DNA of 63,493 nt from Stutzerimonas stutzeri SDM-LAC (GTDB lineage: Bacteria; Pseudomonadota; Gammaproteobacteria; Pseudomonadales; Pseudomonadaceae): assembly GCF_000235745.1 (NCBI RefSeq), contig NZ_AGSX01000094.1:1-63493 (forward strand), given 5' to 3'. Positions 30,875 to 40,309 of the stretch are shown here, one piece after another. Numbering within the stretch: position 1 is the first letter of the stretch; each line of letters begins with the position of its first letter. The translations under genes were made by a program, and so were the position numbers. The notes below the pieces were generated by a model. It was not told where the DNA came from, ran no database searches, and saw nothing but the letters and a program-made list of their open reading frames with translations.

Positions 30875-32998
30875 ATGAACAGCAGTAGCGTTGCAGCAAG
30901 CATTTTGGGACTAGCCGCCGCGGCAGGTTTGGCCAGCATGTCAGCGTTGGCGCAGGAGTCAGACAGCGCAGTTCTTGAAGACGTGGTCGTCACGGCAGAC
31001 TGGGAACAAGTCTTAGCAGAGGGCTACCGGACTCGGCGTTCAGCGAGCGCCACCAAGACGGATACGCCGCTGGAGGAGGTTCCCCAGGCGGTCAGCGTGA
31101 TCCCCGCCACGGTGCTTGAAGATCTGGATAGCCCGCGTATCGAAAAGGCGCTGGATTATGCGGGCGGCGTGGCGCGGCAGAACGACTTCGGCGGCCTGAC
31201 CATGTACGAATACAGCATTCGTGGGCTGACGACCTCTGAGTTCTACAAGGACGGCTTCAGCGTCAACCGCGGCTACATGAACCCTCAGGACCCATCCAAC
31301 GTCGAGCGCATCGACGTGCTCAAGGGGCCGTCGTCCAGCCTGTACGGTCGCGGTGACCCAGGCGGCACCATCAACATCGTCAGCAAGCGCCCGCAGAACG
31401 ACAGGTTCGCCCGGCTGGACCTGAGCGCTGGGCGCTGGGATCGCTATCGCGGCAGCCTGGACGTCAACACACCGTTGGATGACGAGGGCAAGATGCTCTA
31501 CCGCATGAATCTAGCGGTAGAGGTCAGCAAGAGTTTTCGCGATTACCGCTCCGGCGAGCGCCAGTTCTTCGCGCCTGCGTTCAGCTGGGATCTGGCGCCG
31601 CAGACGCGCCTGCTGGTGCAAGCCGAAGTCATCCGCAACAGCCAGGTGTTCGACCGTGGTGTGGTGGCGCCAAATGATTATCTCGGAAGCGTCTCGCGTA
31701 CGGACTTTTTCGGTGAGCCCGGCGACGGTGACATCGACAACAACAACGAGAGCCTGCAGGCTGAGATCGAGCATGATCTGAACGCCAGCTGGACCGTCCG
31801 CCTGGCCAGCCACTACAAGCAGGGTCGCCTGAGCGGTGGTGCGACTGAAGCGAGCAGCCTTGCGGCTGACACGCATACCCTCAACCGAGAATACCGCTAC
31901 CGCGATTTCGATTGGCAGGACAGCATCACTCAGCTGGAGCTGCGCGGTCTGGTCTATACGAGCGACATCGAACACAACCTGTTGATCGGCACCGAATACG
32001 AGCGTTACGTCAAGAACGAACGCCTGATGCGCTCCCGTCCTGTCTCGCAAATCGATATCTACGAGCCGGTCTATGGGCAGCTAAGACCGCCGTTTAGTGT
32101 TGGCCCCGATGGGCGCAGCACCCACCGCCACGAACGGGTCCATTCCCGTTCGCTGAACCTGCAGGATCAGATCCGTTTCAGTGAAAAATTCTTCGGTGTT
32201 GTTGGCGCCCGTTACGACCATTACGAGCATCGGCTGGACAACGAAGTAGTCGTCAGCACGCGCATGGAGCAGACCCATGAAAAGGTCACGCCACGCATTG
32301 GGGCGCTGTATCAGCTGATGCCTGAAGTTGGCGTGTTCGCCAATGCCTCGCAGTCGTTCAAGCCCAATGGCGGCATTGATGCGTCAGGCACGGCATTCGA
32401 TCCGGAAGAAGGCGTTGGTTACGAAGCGGGCTTCAAATTCAACCTGCTCGACAGCCGTCTGGGCATGACCGTCGCTGCCTTTCACCTCACCAAGGAAAAC
32501 GTACTCACTGCCGATCCGGTCGACTCCGCGTATCAGATCGCCGCGGGCGAGGTGCGTAGTCGCGGCATCGATTTCCAGCTGACCGGCCAGCTGACCGACG
32601 CGATTCGGCTGATCGGCGCCTACGCCTATGTCGATGCCGAAGTGACGGAAGACAACACCCTCGCGCGCGGCAGTCGCTTGCTCAACGTGCCCGAGCACAG
32701 CGGCAGTCTGCTCGGTGTGTATGAGTTTCTCGACGGTGGACTGCGCGGTTTGGAGTTGGGCGGCGGGGTCAATTACGTCGGCGAGCGCTCCGGCAACGTG
32801 ACGGACAGCGGCTTCGAACTGCCGGGTTACACCACCATGGATCTGCTGGCGCGCTACAAAGCCACGCCGGACATGACCTTAGGCGTGAATCTCAATAACG
32901 CCTTCGACCGCACCTACTACGAGCGCTCCTACAGCAACGTCTGGGTGATGCCTGGCGAGCCGCGCAACCTGAGCCTGAGCCTGTCACTGAACCTGTAA
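30875..32998 (+). CDS. TonB-dependent outer-membrane receptor, probably zinc-responsive
   Basis: This is a 707-residue outer-membrane receptor with a signal peptide (to about SALAQ), a TonB box-like EDVVVTA, a plug domain (VPQAVSVIPATVLED; RIDVLKGPSSSLYGRGDPGGTINIVSKRP) and a 22-stranded barrel ending in the aromatic-final SLSLNL. It has the siderophore-receptor subfamily layout without an N-terminal signalling domain. The Zur-type operator directly upstream suggests import of zinc or a zinc-metallophore rather than ferric siderophore. The DUF4198 gene follows 57 bases later, past a GC-rich hairpin (33003-33027). Confidence 0.9.
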   Translation: MNSSSVAASILGLAAAAGLASMSALAQESDSAVLEDVVVTADWEQVLAEGYRTRRSASATKTDTPLEEVPQAVSVIPATVLEDLDSPRIEKALDYAGGVARQNDFGGLTMYEYSIRGLTTSEFYKDGFSVNRGYMNPQDPSNVERIDVLKGPSSSLYGRGDPGGTINIVSKRPQNDRFARLDLSAGRWDRYRGSLDVNTPLDDEGKMLYRMNLAVEVSKSFRDYRSGERQFFAPAFSWDLAPQTRLLVQAEVIRNSQVFDRGVVAPNDYLGSVSRTDFFGEPGDGDIDNNNESLQAEIEHDLNASWTVRLASHYKQGRLSGGATEASSLAADTHTLNREYRYRDFDWQDSITQLELRGLVYTSDIEHNLLIGTEYERYVKNERLMRSRPVSQIDIYEPVYGQLRPPFSVGPDGRSTHRHERVHSRSLNLQDQIRFSEKFFGVVGARYDHYEHRLDNEVVVSTRMEQTHEKVTPRIGALYQLMPEVGVFANASQSFKPNGGIDASGTAFDPEEGVGYEAGFKFNLLDSRLGMTVAAFHLTKENVLTADPVDSAYQIAAGEVRSRGIDFQLTGQLTDAIRLIGAYAYVDAEVTEDNTLARGSRLLNVPEHSGSLLGVYEFLDGGLRGLELGGGVNYVGERSGNVTDSGFELPGYTTMDLLARYKATPDMTLGVNLNNAFDRTYYERSYSNVWVMPGEPRNLSLSLSLNL

Positions 32999-33002
32999 CG
33001 CA

Positions 33003-33027
33003 GAGCCGGCTCGCCCCGGGCCGGCTC
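33003..33027 (+). promoter_or_regulatory. Hairpin between receptor and DUF4198 gene
   Basis: GAGCCGGC/GCCGGCTC stem with a 9-base loop, no T-run. It may attenuate transcription into the second gene or stabilise the receptor message. Confidence 0.4.
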
Positions 33028-33055
33028 GTCATTCACTAGTCCAAAAGGATGGAAG

Positions 33056-33781
33056 ATGAACAAGCACCACGCGAAATACGCCATGACTTTGATCGCTGCA
33101 CTGATGGCAGGGCAGGCCGCGGCCCACGGCATGTGGACCGAAGAGCGTCGCGGCAACATCGAGGTGATCTACGGTCATGGTGCCGAAGACAACGCCTTTG
33201 ACCCGAAGAAAATCTCCGGCGCCTGGGCCACAAACCACCACGGCAGCCGAATCCCTGTCACAGTCGAGCGGCTAGAGGACCACGCACGGCTGAAGCCGAT
33301 TGAATCGCCGGCGGTGCTCAGCGTGGCGCTGGATAACGGTTACTGGACCCAGGCGCCGGACAAGCAGTGGCTCAACGTCGGAGAATCGAAGGTTCCCGGC
33401 GCGCTGGATTCCGGGCGTTACTACAAGTACAGCCTGGCGGTATTGGAGGAGGGCGCCAAGCTGCCTGCGCTGGACAAGCTGAAACTGGTCATCGTGCCGC
33501 AGCGTGATCCCTTGGCGGTTGAAGCGGGCAAGGCGCTGGAGGTTCAGGTATTGGTAGACGGTAAACCAGCGGCCGACGTCGAGTTGATCGCCGATTACGT
33601 GAACAACCCGGACGAGGTGGCTGCGACCACCAACAAGCAGGGCAAGGCGAAGATCACCGTGCGCAACCACGGCCTTAACGTCATCGCCGCCTCCACCACG
33701 GTCCCGAGCGAAGACCCGGACGCACGCGTGCGGGGTATGTTCTCCTCGCTGAGTTTCGTCAGCGCGAAGCATGAGCACTGA
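33056..33781 (+). CDS. DUF4198 domain periplasmic protein
   Basis: This is a 241-residue exported protein with signal peptide MNKHHAKYAMTLIAALMAGQAAAHG. The mature protein begins with HGMW, the typical opening of DUF4198/NikM-like proteins, where the N-terminal His can bind metal. A His-rich C-terminus (SAKHEH) and an Ig-like second half (LEVQVLVDGKPAADVELIADY) are also present. Position behind a Zur-controlled TonB receptor suggests a periplasmic metal-handling role in the same uptake route. Confidence 0.85.
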   Translation: MNKHHAKYAMTLIAALMAGQAAAHGMWTEERRGNIEVIYGHGAEDNAFDPKKISGAWATNHHGSRIPVTVERLEDHARLKPIESPAVLSVALDNGYWTQAPDKQWLNVGESKVPGALDSGRYYKYSLAVLEEGAKLPALDKLKLVIVPQRDPLAVEAGKALEVQVLVDGKPAADVELIADYVNNPDEVAATTNKQGKAKITVRNHGLNVIAASTTVPSEDPDARVRGMFSSLSFVSAKHEH

Positions 33782-33898
33782 TCGTACCGTTCGCCCAGCG
33801 AAACGAGCCTGATCAAAACGCAACCACGACGGTTTTTAGTGGTTCGGCAGCCATATCCATCTGTCATCAAGCATCGGGCCTTGTGGCGCTTATGCAGC

Positions 33899-33917
33899 GC
33901 TTGGTACAGAACCAAGC
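33899..33917. repeat. Short inverted repeat before a small gene
   Basis: GCTTGGT/ACCAAGC with a 5-base loop, four bases before the TTG start of the next frame. Confidence 0.35.
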
Positions 33918-33920
33918 AAA

Positions 33921-34208
33921 TTGAGTGAATTCAACCGGTCGTCGCAACAAGATCTACTCAGCAACTCAGTGTTGCGACGGGCCGGTTGCATCCGCCTTGG
34001 ATTCCACGATCGGAATGGTGAATCAGTACCCGGCTACTTCGATGCTTCTTTCTTGCGAGAGGACCTGCCGGGTCGCTTTTGTACTATCGATACGCCGTTA
34101 TCAGTCTTCAGTATCGACTACCGGTTCGAAGAATTGCGCTTTCTGACATGTAACCCGCAGCTGCGGCTCAAGCTCCTTGATCCTTTGCTTCAGACGTCAG
34201 GTCCTTAG
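33921..34208 (+). CDS. Hypothetical small protein
   Basis: A 95-codon frame with a TTG start and a strong terminator 8 bases after its stop. The protein (GCIRLGFHDRNGESVPGYFD, then STDYRFEELRFLTCNP-like pattern) has mixed charge and no membrane segment. The clean terminator supports a transcribed unit, but the family is not recognised and no good ribosome site is visible. Confidence 0.4.
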   Translation: MSEFNRSSQQDLLSNSVLRRAGCIRLGFHDRNGESVPGYFDASFLREDLPGRFCTIDTPLSVFSIDYRFEELRFLTCNPQLRLKLLDPLLQTSGP

Positions 34209-34215
34209 AGTCAAC

Positions 34216-34240
34216 AAAAGCCCGCATGGCGGGCTTTTTT
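34216..34240 (+). terminator. Intrinsic terminator
   Basis: Perfect 10-bp stem AAAAGCCCGC / GCGGGCTTTT with a three-base loop and a T-run. It lies between convergent genes, and the A/T tracts on both sides make it bidirectional. Confidence 0.92.
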
Positions 34241-34255
34241 GGGGACTATGACTAC

Positions 34256-35089
34256 TCAGCGAAGATCGGTGCTTAGGCTTGGCGTGCCGAAACCTTCCAG
34301 CGTCGCGTTTGATGCATTCAGATACTGAAACCAGAACTGGCCGAGCGCATCCATGGTCTTGCCGGAGCGATAGGCATGCTTGACCGAGTCGGTGACCAAC
34401 CCGGCACCCGAAACGTATACGCGTGAACCCTGCAGATCGGCAAACAGCCCCTTACTTTCTGCGAGCTTGAGCTCGTTAGTCACGTTGAGCTGCTTGATCT
34501 GGTTTGAGGCGTAGAAACTAGTGTAGTCCGAGTGCTCAAGCATGTCCGAGATCAGATAGACAACGCGATCATTCACGCCCTGTTCACGCTGCATGTCCTC
34601 ACCCACCTTGCGCAGTGAGTTCATGATTTCGCTTTTTGGAATGTCCTGGCGGGCATCGCGCAAACCTTTCACGAACTGCTTGCCGAAGCCAGCTTGAAAT
34701 GCCTTTTTCTGAGTCGCCAGGCACTGGTCGAGCGAGCGTAACTTGCGCATGTTGACGTCGTCACGCACTTCACCTTCGAGCGGCATGTCCAGCTCGCCTG
34801 CGTAGGCCAGGCGCAGATATTCCCCAGGCAGAAAGGCCGAGAAGGTGTACAGCTTCACCCTGTCGCCGGCTTGAACAAATCGGTCAACGTGGGCCCAGCT
34901 GCCGCGCTGCAGATCCTCAGGCATCGGGATGGTCTGGTCGATGATGACGACCAACTCCCGCCCGGTTCCCGGCGGCTTGATCGCAGTCAGGCCGCCACGG
35001 TCGTAGCAGCTCTGCAGGTCGTTTCGCTCAGACGCCAGCACCGTAAAAGGCAGAGCCAGTGAGAAGATCAGGGCCTTGGCAGCTTTCAC
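34256..35089 (-). CDS. Exported VWA-like protein, third gene of an envelope operon
   Basis: This is a 277-residue protein with a signal peptide (cleavage after VLAS). The mature part looks like a von Willebrand factor A fold: GRELVVIIDQT at the first strand (one Asp of a possible metal site), RVKLYTFSAFLPGEY, then RVVYLISDMLEHSDYTSFY and GSRVYVSGAGLVTDS. The classical DxSxS motif is incomplete (DQTIP). Its start overlaps the upstream membrane-protein stop by four bases (ATGA), so the genes are translationally coupled. Confidence 0.65.
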   Translation of the reverse strand: MKAAKALIFSLALPFTVLASERNDLQSCYDRGGLTAIKPPGTGRELVVIIDQTIPMPEDLQRGSWAHVDRFVQAGDRVKLYTFSAFLPGEYLRLAYAGELDMPLEGEVRDDVNMRKLRSLDQCLATQKKAFQAGFGKQFVKGLRDARQDIPKSEIMNSLRKVGEDMQREQGVNDRVVYLISDMLEHSDYTSFYASNQIKQLNVTNELKLAESKGLFADLQGSRVYVSGAGLVTDSVKHAYRSGKTMDALGQFWFQYLNASNATLEGFGTPSLSTDLR

Positions 35090-36681
35090 GACAACGTTCC
35101 CTCTGTCTTGGTCGGGAAGAGGCCCAGCGTTTTCAGAGTCTGCTGCTGTTCGCGTATCTCACGCAGTTGAGCTTCGGTGACATTCAGCGCGCGGCTGGCG
35201 ACTGCAAGGCTCTCCTCGGCCAGGCCGGTGACATCATGAAACTCTGAGGCTTTGATCGCAGCGATAGATTCAATCGCAACGGCAGGCGCAGTTTCGCCGA
35301 CAGTCGGTGCCGTTACGGTTTCAACCGGCGGCGCCACGGTGACTGCGGCGGGCTGAGCAGGAGGAACTGGCTGTATCGCAGCTCTCTGAGTGACCTTGCC
35401 GGCCTTGTACTGGACATAGGCCAAGAAGTTGCGGTGCGCCGAACTTTCGCCTTCCAGGGCGGCAAGCACCCCGGAGTTGGTGTGGTCGCGGCTCGAAAGC
35501 TTCGTCTGCAGTCGGCGCAGCTTATCGTCGGCGTGGCTGGCAATGGCTGTACGGTGCAGGTCCATAGCATCCATCATTTCTTCGGCCGTCGCGTACTTGT
35601 GTGTCAGGCGCCACGCTGTGTAGGAATGCGTACCGGCGAAATAATATTTGCTAGCCAGCCAGATGCTGATGCCCTGAATGGCGATATAGATCAATGACAG
35701 CATGACGTAGGTGGTCAGGCTCGCCTGGCGGATCGCCTCCATCTTATCTGTAATGGTTGCGTCCTCAGCTTCGTCATTAATGGCTTGGGATTCATCAGGC
35801 AGGTCAAATGGCGAACCGATACTGCTGTCGCTTTGTGCAGAAGCCTCAGCACGCATGCCGTTGACCATTTCGGTTTCGATGCTATCCAGAGTGGCGGAGC
35901 GAACCACGAAGGCACCAATTGCCATGCTGGCTACAAAGGCGCCGCAGACAATCAGCCACAGAAACTTGCGCGAAACGTTGGAGTTGACGTCCTTCATGCG
36001 GGCCAGCAGTTGCTCGTAGTCAGGGCTGTTATTGTCCGAAAACGAGTCTTCAAGGTTGATCGCCTTGTTGGCCTTCAGAGAACGCGAACGCTTGCTCGGC
36101 TCCTCTCCCTGCCACCAATGACGAGCACGGGCAATCAGAGTGTTGTGGTGCACCGTATGGCCGGCAGCCTCGGCAAAGATCGCCGAAGCCACGGCCAGCA
36201 GGATTGCGGTGCCAGCCGTTAGCAAGTGACGATCATTGGTCGAGGCATCCATGTTCATCCAGCCCGCGAGAACGTAGGCAAAACCCATCGCCTCGATCAG
36301 GACCAGGCCGACGACCAGAAACAGCACCCACGCCGGACGCGGAGGGCGTCCAGCTTCACCAGCCTTGGCCAGATAGTCGAGCGAAGCATTGTAGGCATCA
36401 GGCCCCTTCACATATTTCTTGAATTCTCGGTAGTACACACCAGCCAAGGTCACTTCATGGTTGATCCAGCCATCGCTGTCGACCGACGACGGCTTGCGAG
36501 CCAGGCGAGCCACAGTGCCGACGAGCGGAAAGCTATGCCATACGCGAATCAAGAAGTAGGAAACCTGCTCCCAATATTTCCACACAAATACGGCGCTTAC
36601 CAACAGCGAAAGTACGCCCGCGGTAATCAACTGATTGGCAAGGATCAAGGATTTGAGTGCCGCTAGAGAAAAGTCTTCCAT
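35086..36681 (-). CDS. Five-segment inner-membrane protein, second gene of the envelope operon
   Basis: This is a 531-residue protein with membrane segments near residues 12-33, 117-140, 153-175, 245-268 and 322-345, a cytoplasmic-looking region with Ser/Asp stretches between the third and fourth, and a long soluble C-terminus. That C-terminus contains a Pro/Ala/Val linker (PPAQPAAVTVAPP, about 450-490) and a final coiled segment (LREIREQQQTLKTL). No family is recognised. It lies 21 bases after the lipoprotein gene and overlaps the VWA-like gene. Confidence 0.7.
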   Translation of the reverse strand: MEDFSLAALKSLILANQLITAGVLSLLVSAVFVWKYWEQVSYFLIRVWHSFPLVGTVARLARKPSSVDSDGWINHEVTLAGVYYREFKKYVKGPDAYNASLDYLAKAGEAGRPPRPAWVLFLVVGLVLIEAMGFAYVLAGWMNMDASTNDRHLLTAGTAILLAVASAIFAEAAGHTVHHNTLIARARHWWQGEEPSKRSRSLKANKAINLEDSFSDNNSPDYEQLLARMKDVNSNVSRKFLWLIVCGAFVASMAIGAFVVRSATLDSIETEMVNGMRAEASAQSDSSIGSPFDLPDESQAINDEAEDATITDKMEAIRQASLTTYVMLSLIYIAIQGISIWLASKYYFAGTHSYTAWRLTHKYATAEEMMDAMDLHRTAIASHADDKLRRLQTKLSSRDHTNSGVLAALEGESSAHRNFLAYVQYKAGKVTQRAAIQPVPPAQPAAVTVAPPVETVTAPTVGETAPAVAIESIAAIKASEFHDVTGLAEESLAVASRALNVTEAQLREIREQQQTLKTLGLFPTKTEGTLS

Positions 36682-36702
36682 TTCGGATTTCCGTGACTGG
36701 GG

Positions 36703-38235
36703 TTATTTGGTAGCAGGGATGGGCATGAACGAAGCCATGTAGGCTTCAGAGCCGGCGGGATAGTACAGAGCACCTTCGGTAACCTTGGCGTTGCCCTTGC
36801 TGAATACGAGATCCATGCACGACACCGATGCCTTGGCGTCGCTGGCGAAAACGCGATACAGCACCTGGCTTTCGCCTTCGTAGGTATTGGCGACGGCCTT
36901 GATTGTCTGGGCCTTCCTGCTGTTTTGGTCATAGTCCTTGACCACTTGCAGAATTGGCTGGCGGTCCACCTGTGCGTTTTCGCGCAGGATCGAGACGGGG
37001 GATACCGTGACCAAGTGACCATTAACGGTGTTTGCCCACACGCGGTTGTTGTAGCCCGGCAGATAGTCCCGGGTGGCACGACGTTGCAAAGGTTTGTCGT
37101 CTTTCATGCTCAGCACTTCGCCGGCGTTGCGTGGCATGTCGGTTTCGCAGCTGGCCATTGGCATTTCGCTGGCGCGTGCCGAACTGATCAGCTCGAAACC
37201 GCTGCGCTTGGGCTTGATGTTTTGAGCCATGGACCAGTTGTACGCTTGAGCCGGCTTGCCAGCAAAATCGATCGCAGGCTCTGCCTTGGCGATCTGCTTT
37301 GCAGTGCTGACGTTGCGAGACGCAGGCATCTTGGAGGCCGTTTTCTCAACAATCGCCGGTGCGCTTTTAGATTGAAATGTCTCTGCTGTCCGCCCGCTGT
37401 TTGCTTTCGGCTTGGCGGTCGTGGATGTGCCGTAATGCAGGTACTTTGTATTGCCTGCCTCAGCCTGCGCTCGCATTGCCAAGGCCTGCTCGTTGGCCAG
37501 TTCTACAATCTCCACGCGACGGTTTTGCCCCCGCACAAGCGGGTCGCTGTTGTCTGCAATTGGGCGCGAAGACCCCGCGCCCTGGTAGAAGATCGATGTG
37601 GAGGGAATGCCCGCACGAACCAATGCCTTGCCCACGGTGCGTGCACGGCGCTCGGACAACTTTTGGTTGTACGTCGCCCCGCCGGTGGCATCGCTATGGC
37701 CTACCACGAGCAGGCGACGCGTTTGGAGCTGTTCGGTGGCCGCTTGAGGGTCAGTTTCGGTGGGCTTGGCATACATCTGTGCCAGCTTGGTGACAGCGCG
37801 CGTGCCGCTATCGGTCAGCTGATCAGAGTTGCTGGCAAACATGCCGCTGTCTTCGATTTGGGTAACGAGACCCGCTTCCTTTGGCACGGCGGTGGCGATT
37901 GCGCCGGACGCCACCGTTAGCTGTTCGGTGGAGATTTTCAGGTTTTCTTCCTTGGCGATGCGGTCCAGCTCTTGAAGGCGGGACTGCCACGCATGGCCCA
38001 GGATGCAGCCAATTGCGCCGCCGGCTGCTGCACCGATAAGTGCTCCGTCTTTGCCCTTCAGCGCGTACCCTGCTGCACCACCAGCAATGATTCCGACCCC
38101 ACACAGGACCGGCATGCCATAGTCTTTGCCAATGGTGGTGACAGAGTCTTTTAGCCCCTGCATCTGCTGATTGCTGCAGCCGGCAATCGTAAGAAATACG
38201 CAACTGAGCGCGGTTAGGCGAAACGAATGGTGCAT
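36703..38235 (-). CDS. OmpA-family lipoprotein, first gene of the envelope operon
   Basis: This is a 510-residue lipoprotein. The lipobox ends at Cys20 (LTIAGC). A glycine-zipper hairpin follows (GVGIIAGGAAGYAL...GAAAGGAIGCILG, about residues 46-80), then an OmpA C-terminal peptidoglycan-binding domain (about 131-245: VVGHSDATGGATYNQKLSERRA, GQNRRVEIVE). An additional C-terminal region of 260 residues has no recognised domain. The start at 38235 is chosen because it puts the signal peptide at the N-terminus; the frame opens 117 bases upstream. It likely ties the outer membrane to peptidoglycan. Confidence 0.8.
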   Translation of the reverse strand: MHHSFRLTALSCVFLTIAGCSNQQMQGLKDSVTTIGKDYGMPVLCGVGIIAGGAAGYALKGKDGALIGAAAGGAIGCILGHAWQSRLQELDRIAKEENLKISTEQLTVASGAIATAVPKEAGLVTQIEDSGMFASNSDQLTDSGTRAVTKLAQMYAKPTETDPQAATEQLQTRRLLVVGHSDATGGATYNQKLSERRARTVGKALVRAGIPSTSIFYQGAGSSRPIADNSDPLVRGQNRRVEIVELANEQALAMRAQAEAGNTKYLHYGTSTTAKPKANSGRTAETFQSKSAPAIVEKTASKMPASRNVSTAKQIAKAEPAIDFAGKPAQAYNWSMAQNIKPKRSGFELISSARASEMPMASCETDMPRNAGEVLSMKDDKPLQRRATRDYLPGYNNRVWANTVNGHLVTVSPVSILRENAQVDRQPILQVVKDYDQNSRKAQTIKAVANTYEGESQVLYRVFASDAKASVSCMDLVFSKGNAKVTEGALYYPAGSEAYMASFMPIPATK

Positions 38236-39228
38236 GACGGTTCCCTGTCGATATGTTTTGGCGGCCAATAGGCACATGTCGCGCACGGAATTTACAGAGA
38301 GATTGATCACACCGCTACCGTGAACCAGTCGACGGAGCATTTTTTTTGGCACTGATCCGAAGGGCCTGCTTAGTCTAGAAAAAACAAAGCGCTCGAAAAT
38401 TCAGCGAACTTGTTTTCTAAGCCGACGACAGTTCTGCGCTACGTTGCTTACGTCGATACGCGGGGGCGCTGTGCGCTGTAGAAATTGCCACCGCAGCCTC
38501 GCTACACGACCGTAATTCAGCTGACGAAACCGCAGGTGCAGGGTTGTCGTCACGCCCGACAACAGATCGGCGTCCGAGGACGGATCACCGAGCACCTCGG
38601 TTTCAGCACCCATAGCCAGCTCAAAGACGCAGCTCCGCTTTTTTACCTCATTCGAACCGTAGGAATAACCTACTGCGTTTCTCTACCTGTTCAAGCAAAC
38701 AATACCGACGTGTCGTCTTAGTGGACATATCGTTCAATTCGACGTCGTACTGGTGGTCACTGAACAGATGGAATTGGCAATGGATACAATGAGCGGGGCA
38801 TGGTTAGCAATGAACAGTTCATTTTGTGCCATGCTGGTCCTGCAGCTAGCTCCGCCTTTTCTTCCTCAAGGTGTCGGATAATCTCGCCGAGATTCTGTAG
38901 AGGTATCTCAACATATTGAGCTCCGCAGTTGCCTCTACTGAGGGCTGAAGAAGGCCAAGTCGAACAACTGAAGCGGCAACTTCTGCGCGCAAATCGGTAG
39001 AGGAGTCGATCAGCTTCAAGCCAACGGGTGCTACCGCAGCGAGGTCGGCTATTACGGACGTGTAACCGTCATTCCTGCTGCGACCTTTTTAATGTTTATC
39101 TTGGCGTATCGGCTATGGTAGCCTAGTGCTACCATGAAGGGCGTGCAATACGTAAATGTCGTGGATCACTCGTAACGGTTAATGTCGTAGATCTTGGTTG
39201 GACAAGCGAGCCAAGGAAGGAGTTATAA
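38236..39228. other. Gene-poor region between the envelope operon and the TM2 gene
   Basis: Nearly 1 kb with no convincing gene. It contains a perfect 8-bp inverted repeat (ATGGTAGC 39115-39122, GCTACCAT 39128-39135) and a direct repeat AATGTCGTGGATC (39155) / AATGTCGTAGATC (39181), 26 bases apart, just before the next gene. These could be regulator sites or the scar of a lost mobile element. Confidence 0.45.
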
Positions 39229-39672
39229 ATGAAAGGCAAAGTATTAGATTATAATGTGGAAAGCCGCAACGGTGTGATTTCCGGTGATGATGGGTCTCGA
39301 TATTCGTTTAATGTTGAACACTGGAAAAGTGCCGCTCTACCTAGCGCGGGGAGCCAAGTAGACTTTTCAGTTAATGGTCACGAAGCCGAAGCGATCTATC
39401 TTATCAAGATTGCCGCCAATGGGAACTCGAAAAAGCTAACAGCCGCACTCTTAGCCTTTTTCCTAGGCGCTTTCGGAGCACACAAATTTTACCTCGGATA
39501 TAAAACACAAGGGTTGATCATGCTGCTGGTCTTCGTGTTCGGATTTATAATCTTAGGGATTCCATCTTTCATTATAGGTCTAATCGCTTTCGTAGAATTC
39601 ATTATCTACCTTACGAAATCAGAAGAAGATTTTGAGCAGACCTATGTTCTTGCTAAGAAAGCTTGGTTCTAA
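39229..39672 (+). CDS. TM2 domain membrane protein with N-terminal cold-shock-like region
   Basis: This is a 147-residue protein. The N-terminal 55 residues (MKGKVLDYNVESRNGVISGDDGSRYSF, then GSQVDFSVNG) resemble a small beta-barrel of the cold-shock type. The C-terminal part is a TM2 domain with two membrane helices (LLAFFLGAFGAHKFYLGYKTQGL and FIILGIPSFIIGLIAFVEFII), the GxHxFYLG signature intact. The ribosome site AAGGAAGGAG lies six bases before the ATG. Such fusions are found in island contexts. Function unknown. Confidence 0.8.
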   Translation: MKGKVLDYNVESRNGVISGDDGSRYSFNVEHWKSAALPSAGSQVDFSVNGHEAEAIYLIKIAANGNSKKLTAALLAFFLGAFGAHKFYLGYKTQGLIMLLVFVFGFIILGIPSFIIGLIAFVEFIIYLTKSEEDFEQTYVLAKKAWF

Positions 39673-39900
39673 TCTAAGCTAGATAATAAGGCGCTCAATA
39701 ATCGCGGCTGAGAAAATCTTCACGCACCGATGGTTTGGCGCCTTTAGATGTAAACTTTAAGTATTAACTCTTTGGCTCTCATTCAGAAGGTGATTAAGAA
39801 ACACCACTGAATGGCTAGCTCATATATGCGCAAAGCTCCAGTATTTTACGAGCGGTGGAGATTTGCATTGCGCGTCTTGTTGACTAAAAGGAATTGTATT

Positions 39901-40287
39901 TTGTATAAAATCAAAATTTTTGTTGCTGCTATTTTGTCAGCCACCCTACTGAGTGGCTGTGCACAGATTAAGAACGTCGCATCAGGTCTTGATTATAGTA
40001 CTGGCACTTATGTGACCCAGCAACAGATCGACTCTTTCAAAAAGGGTAAAACACGTCAGGCCGACGTGATCGCTATGATTGGAAATCCGCCGCAGAGAGC
40101 GGAGGTACTTGGTAAAGAAGTTTGGACTTATACTTATACTCTCATCCCGGCATTACCATTTGAAAAAAATAAATTCGAAAATACTGTCATTGAATTCAAC
40201 AAAAGAGGTGTTGTGGTGAATGCGTATAAGACTGGCGGGGCACCCGGACAAAGTGGGAATCCACTACTAAATGCTGCCGGAATGTAA
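39901..40287 (+). CDS. SmpA/OmlA (BamE-like) lipoprotein
   Basis: This is a lipoprotein of 128 residues with a TTG start (39901) placing the signal peptide first (KIKIFVAAILSATLLSGC). The mature part has the BamE-like fold pattern: QQQIDSFKKGKTRQADVIAMIGNPPQRAEVLGKEVWTYTY and a VIEFNKRGVVVNAY strand. It is not the housekeeping bamE. Similar small copies are frequent in mobile regions. An AAGGA ribosome site lies about ten bases upstream; the frame extends 90 bases further without a better start. Confidence 0.7.
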   Translation: MYKIKIFVAAILSATLLSGCAQIKNVASGLDYSTGTYVTQQQIDSFKKGKTRQADVIAMIGNPPQRAEVLGKEVWTYTYTLIPALPFEKNKFENTVIEFNKRGVVVNAYKTGGAPGQSGNPLLNAAGM

Positions 40288-40309
40288 AAACATTGTTAGC
40301 GCCCCGCTA

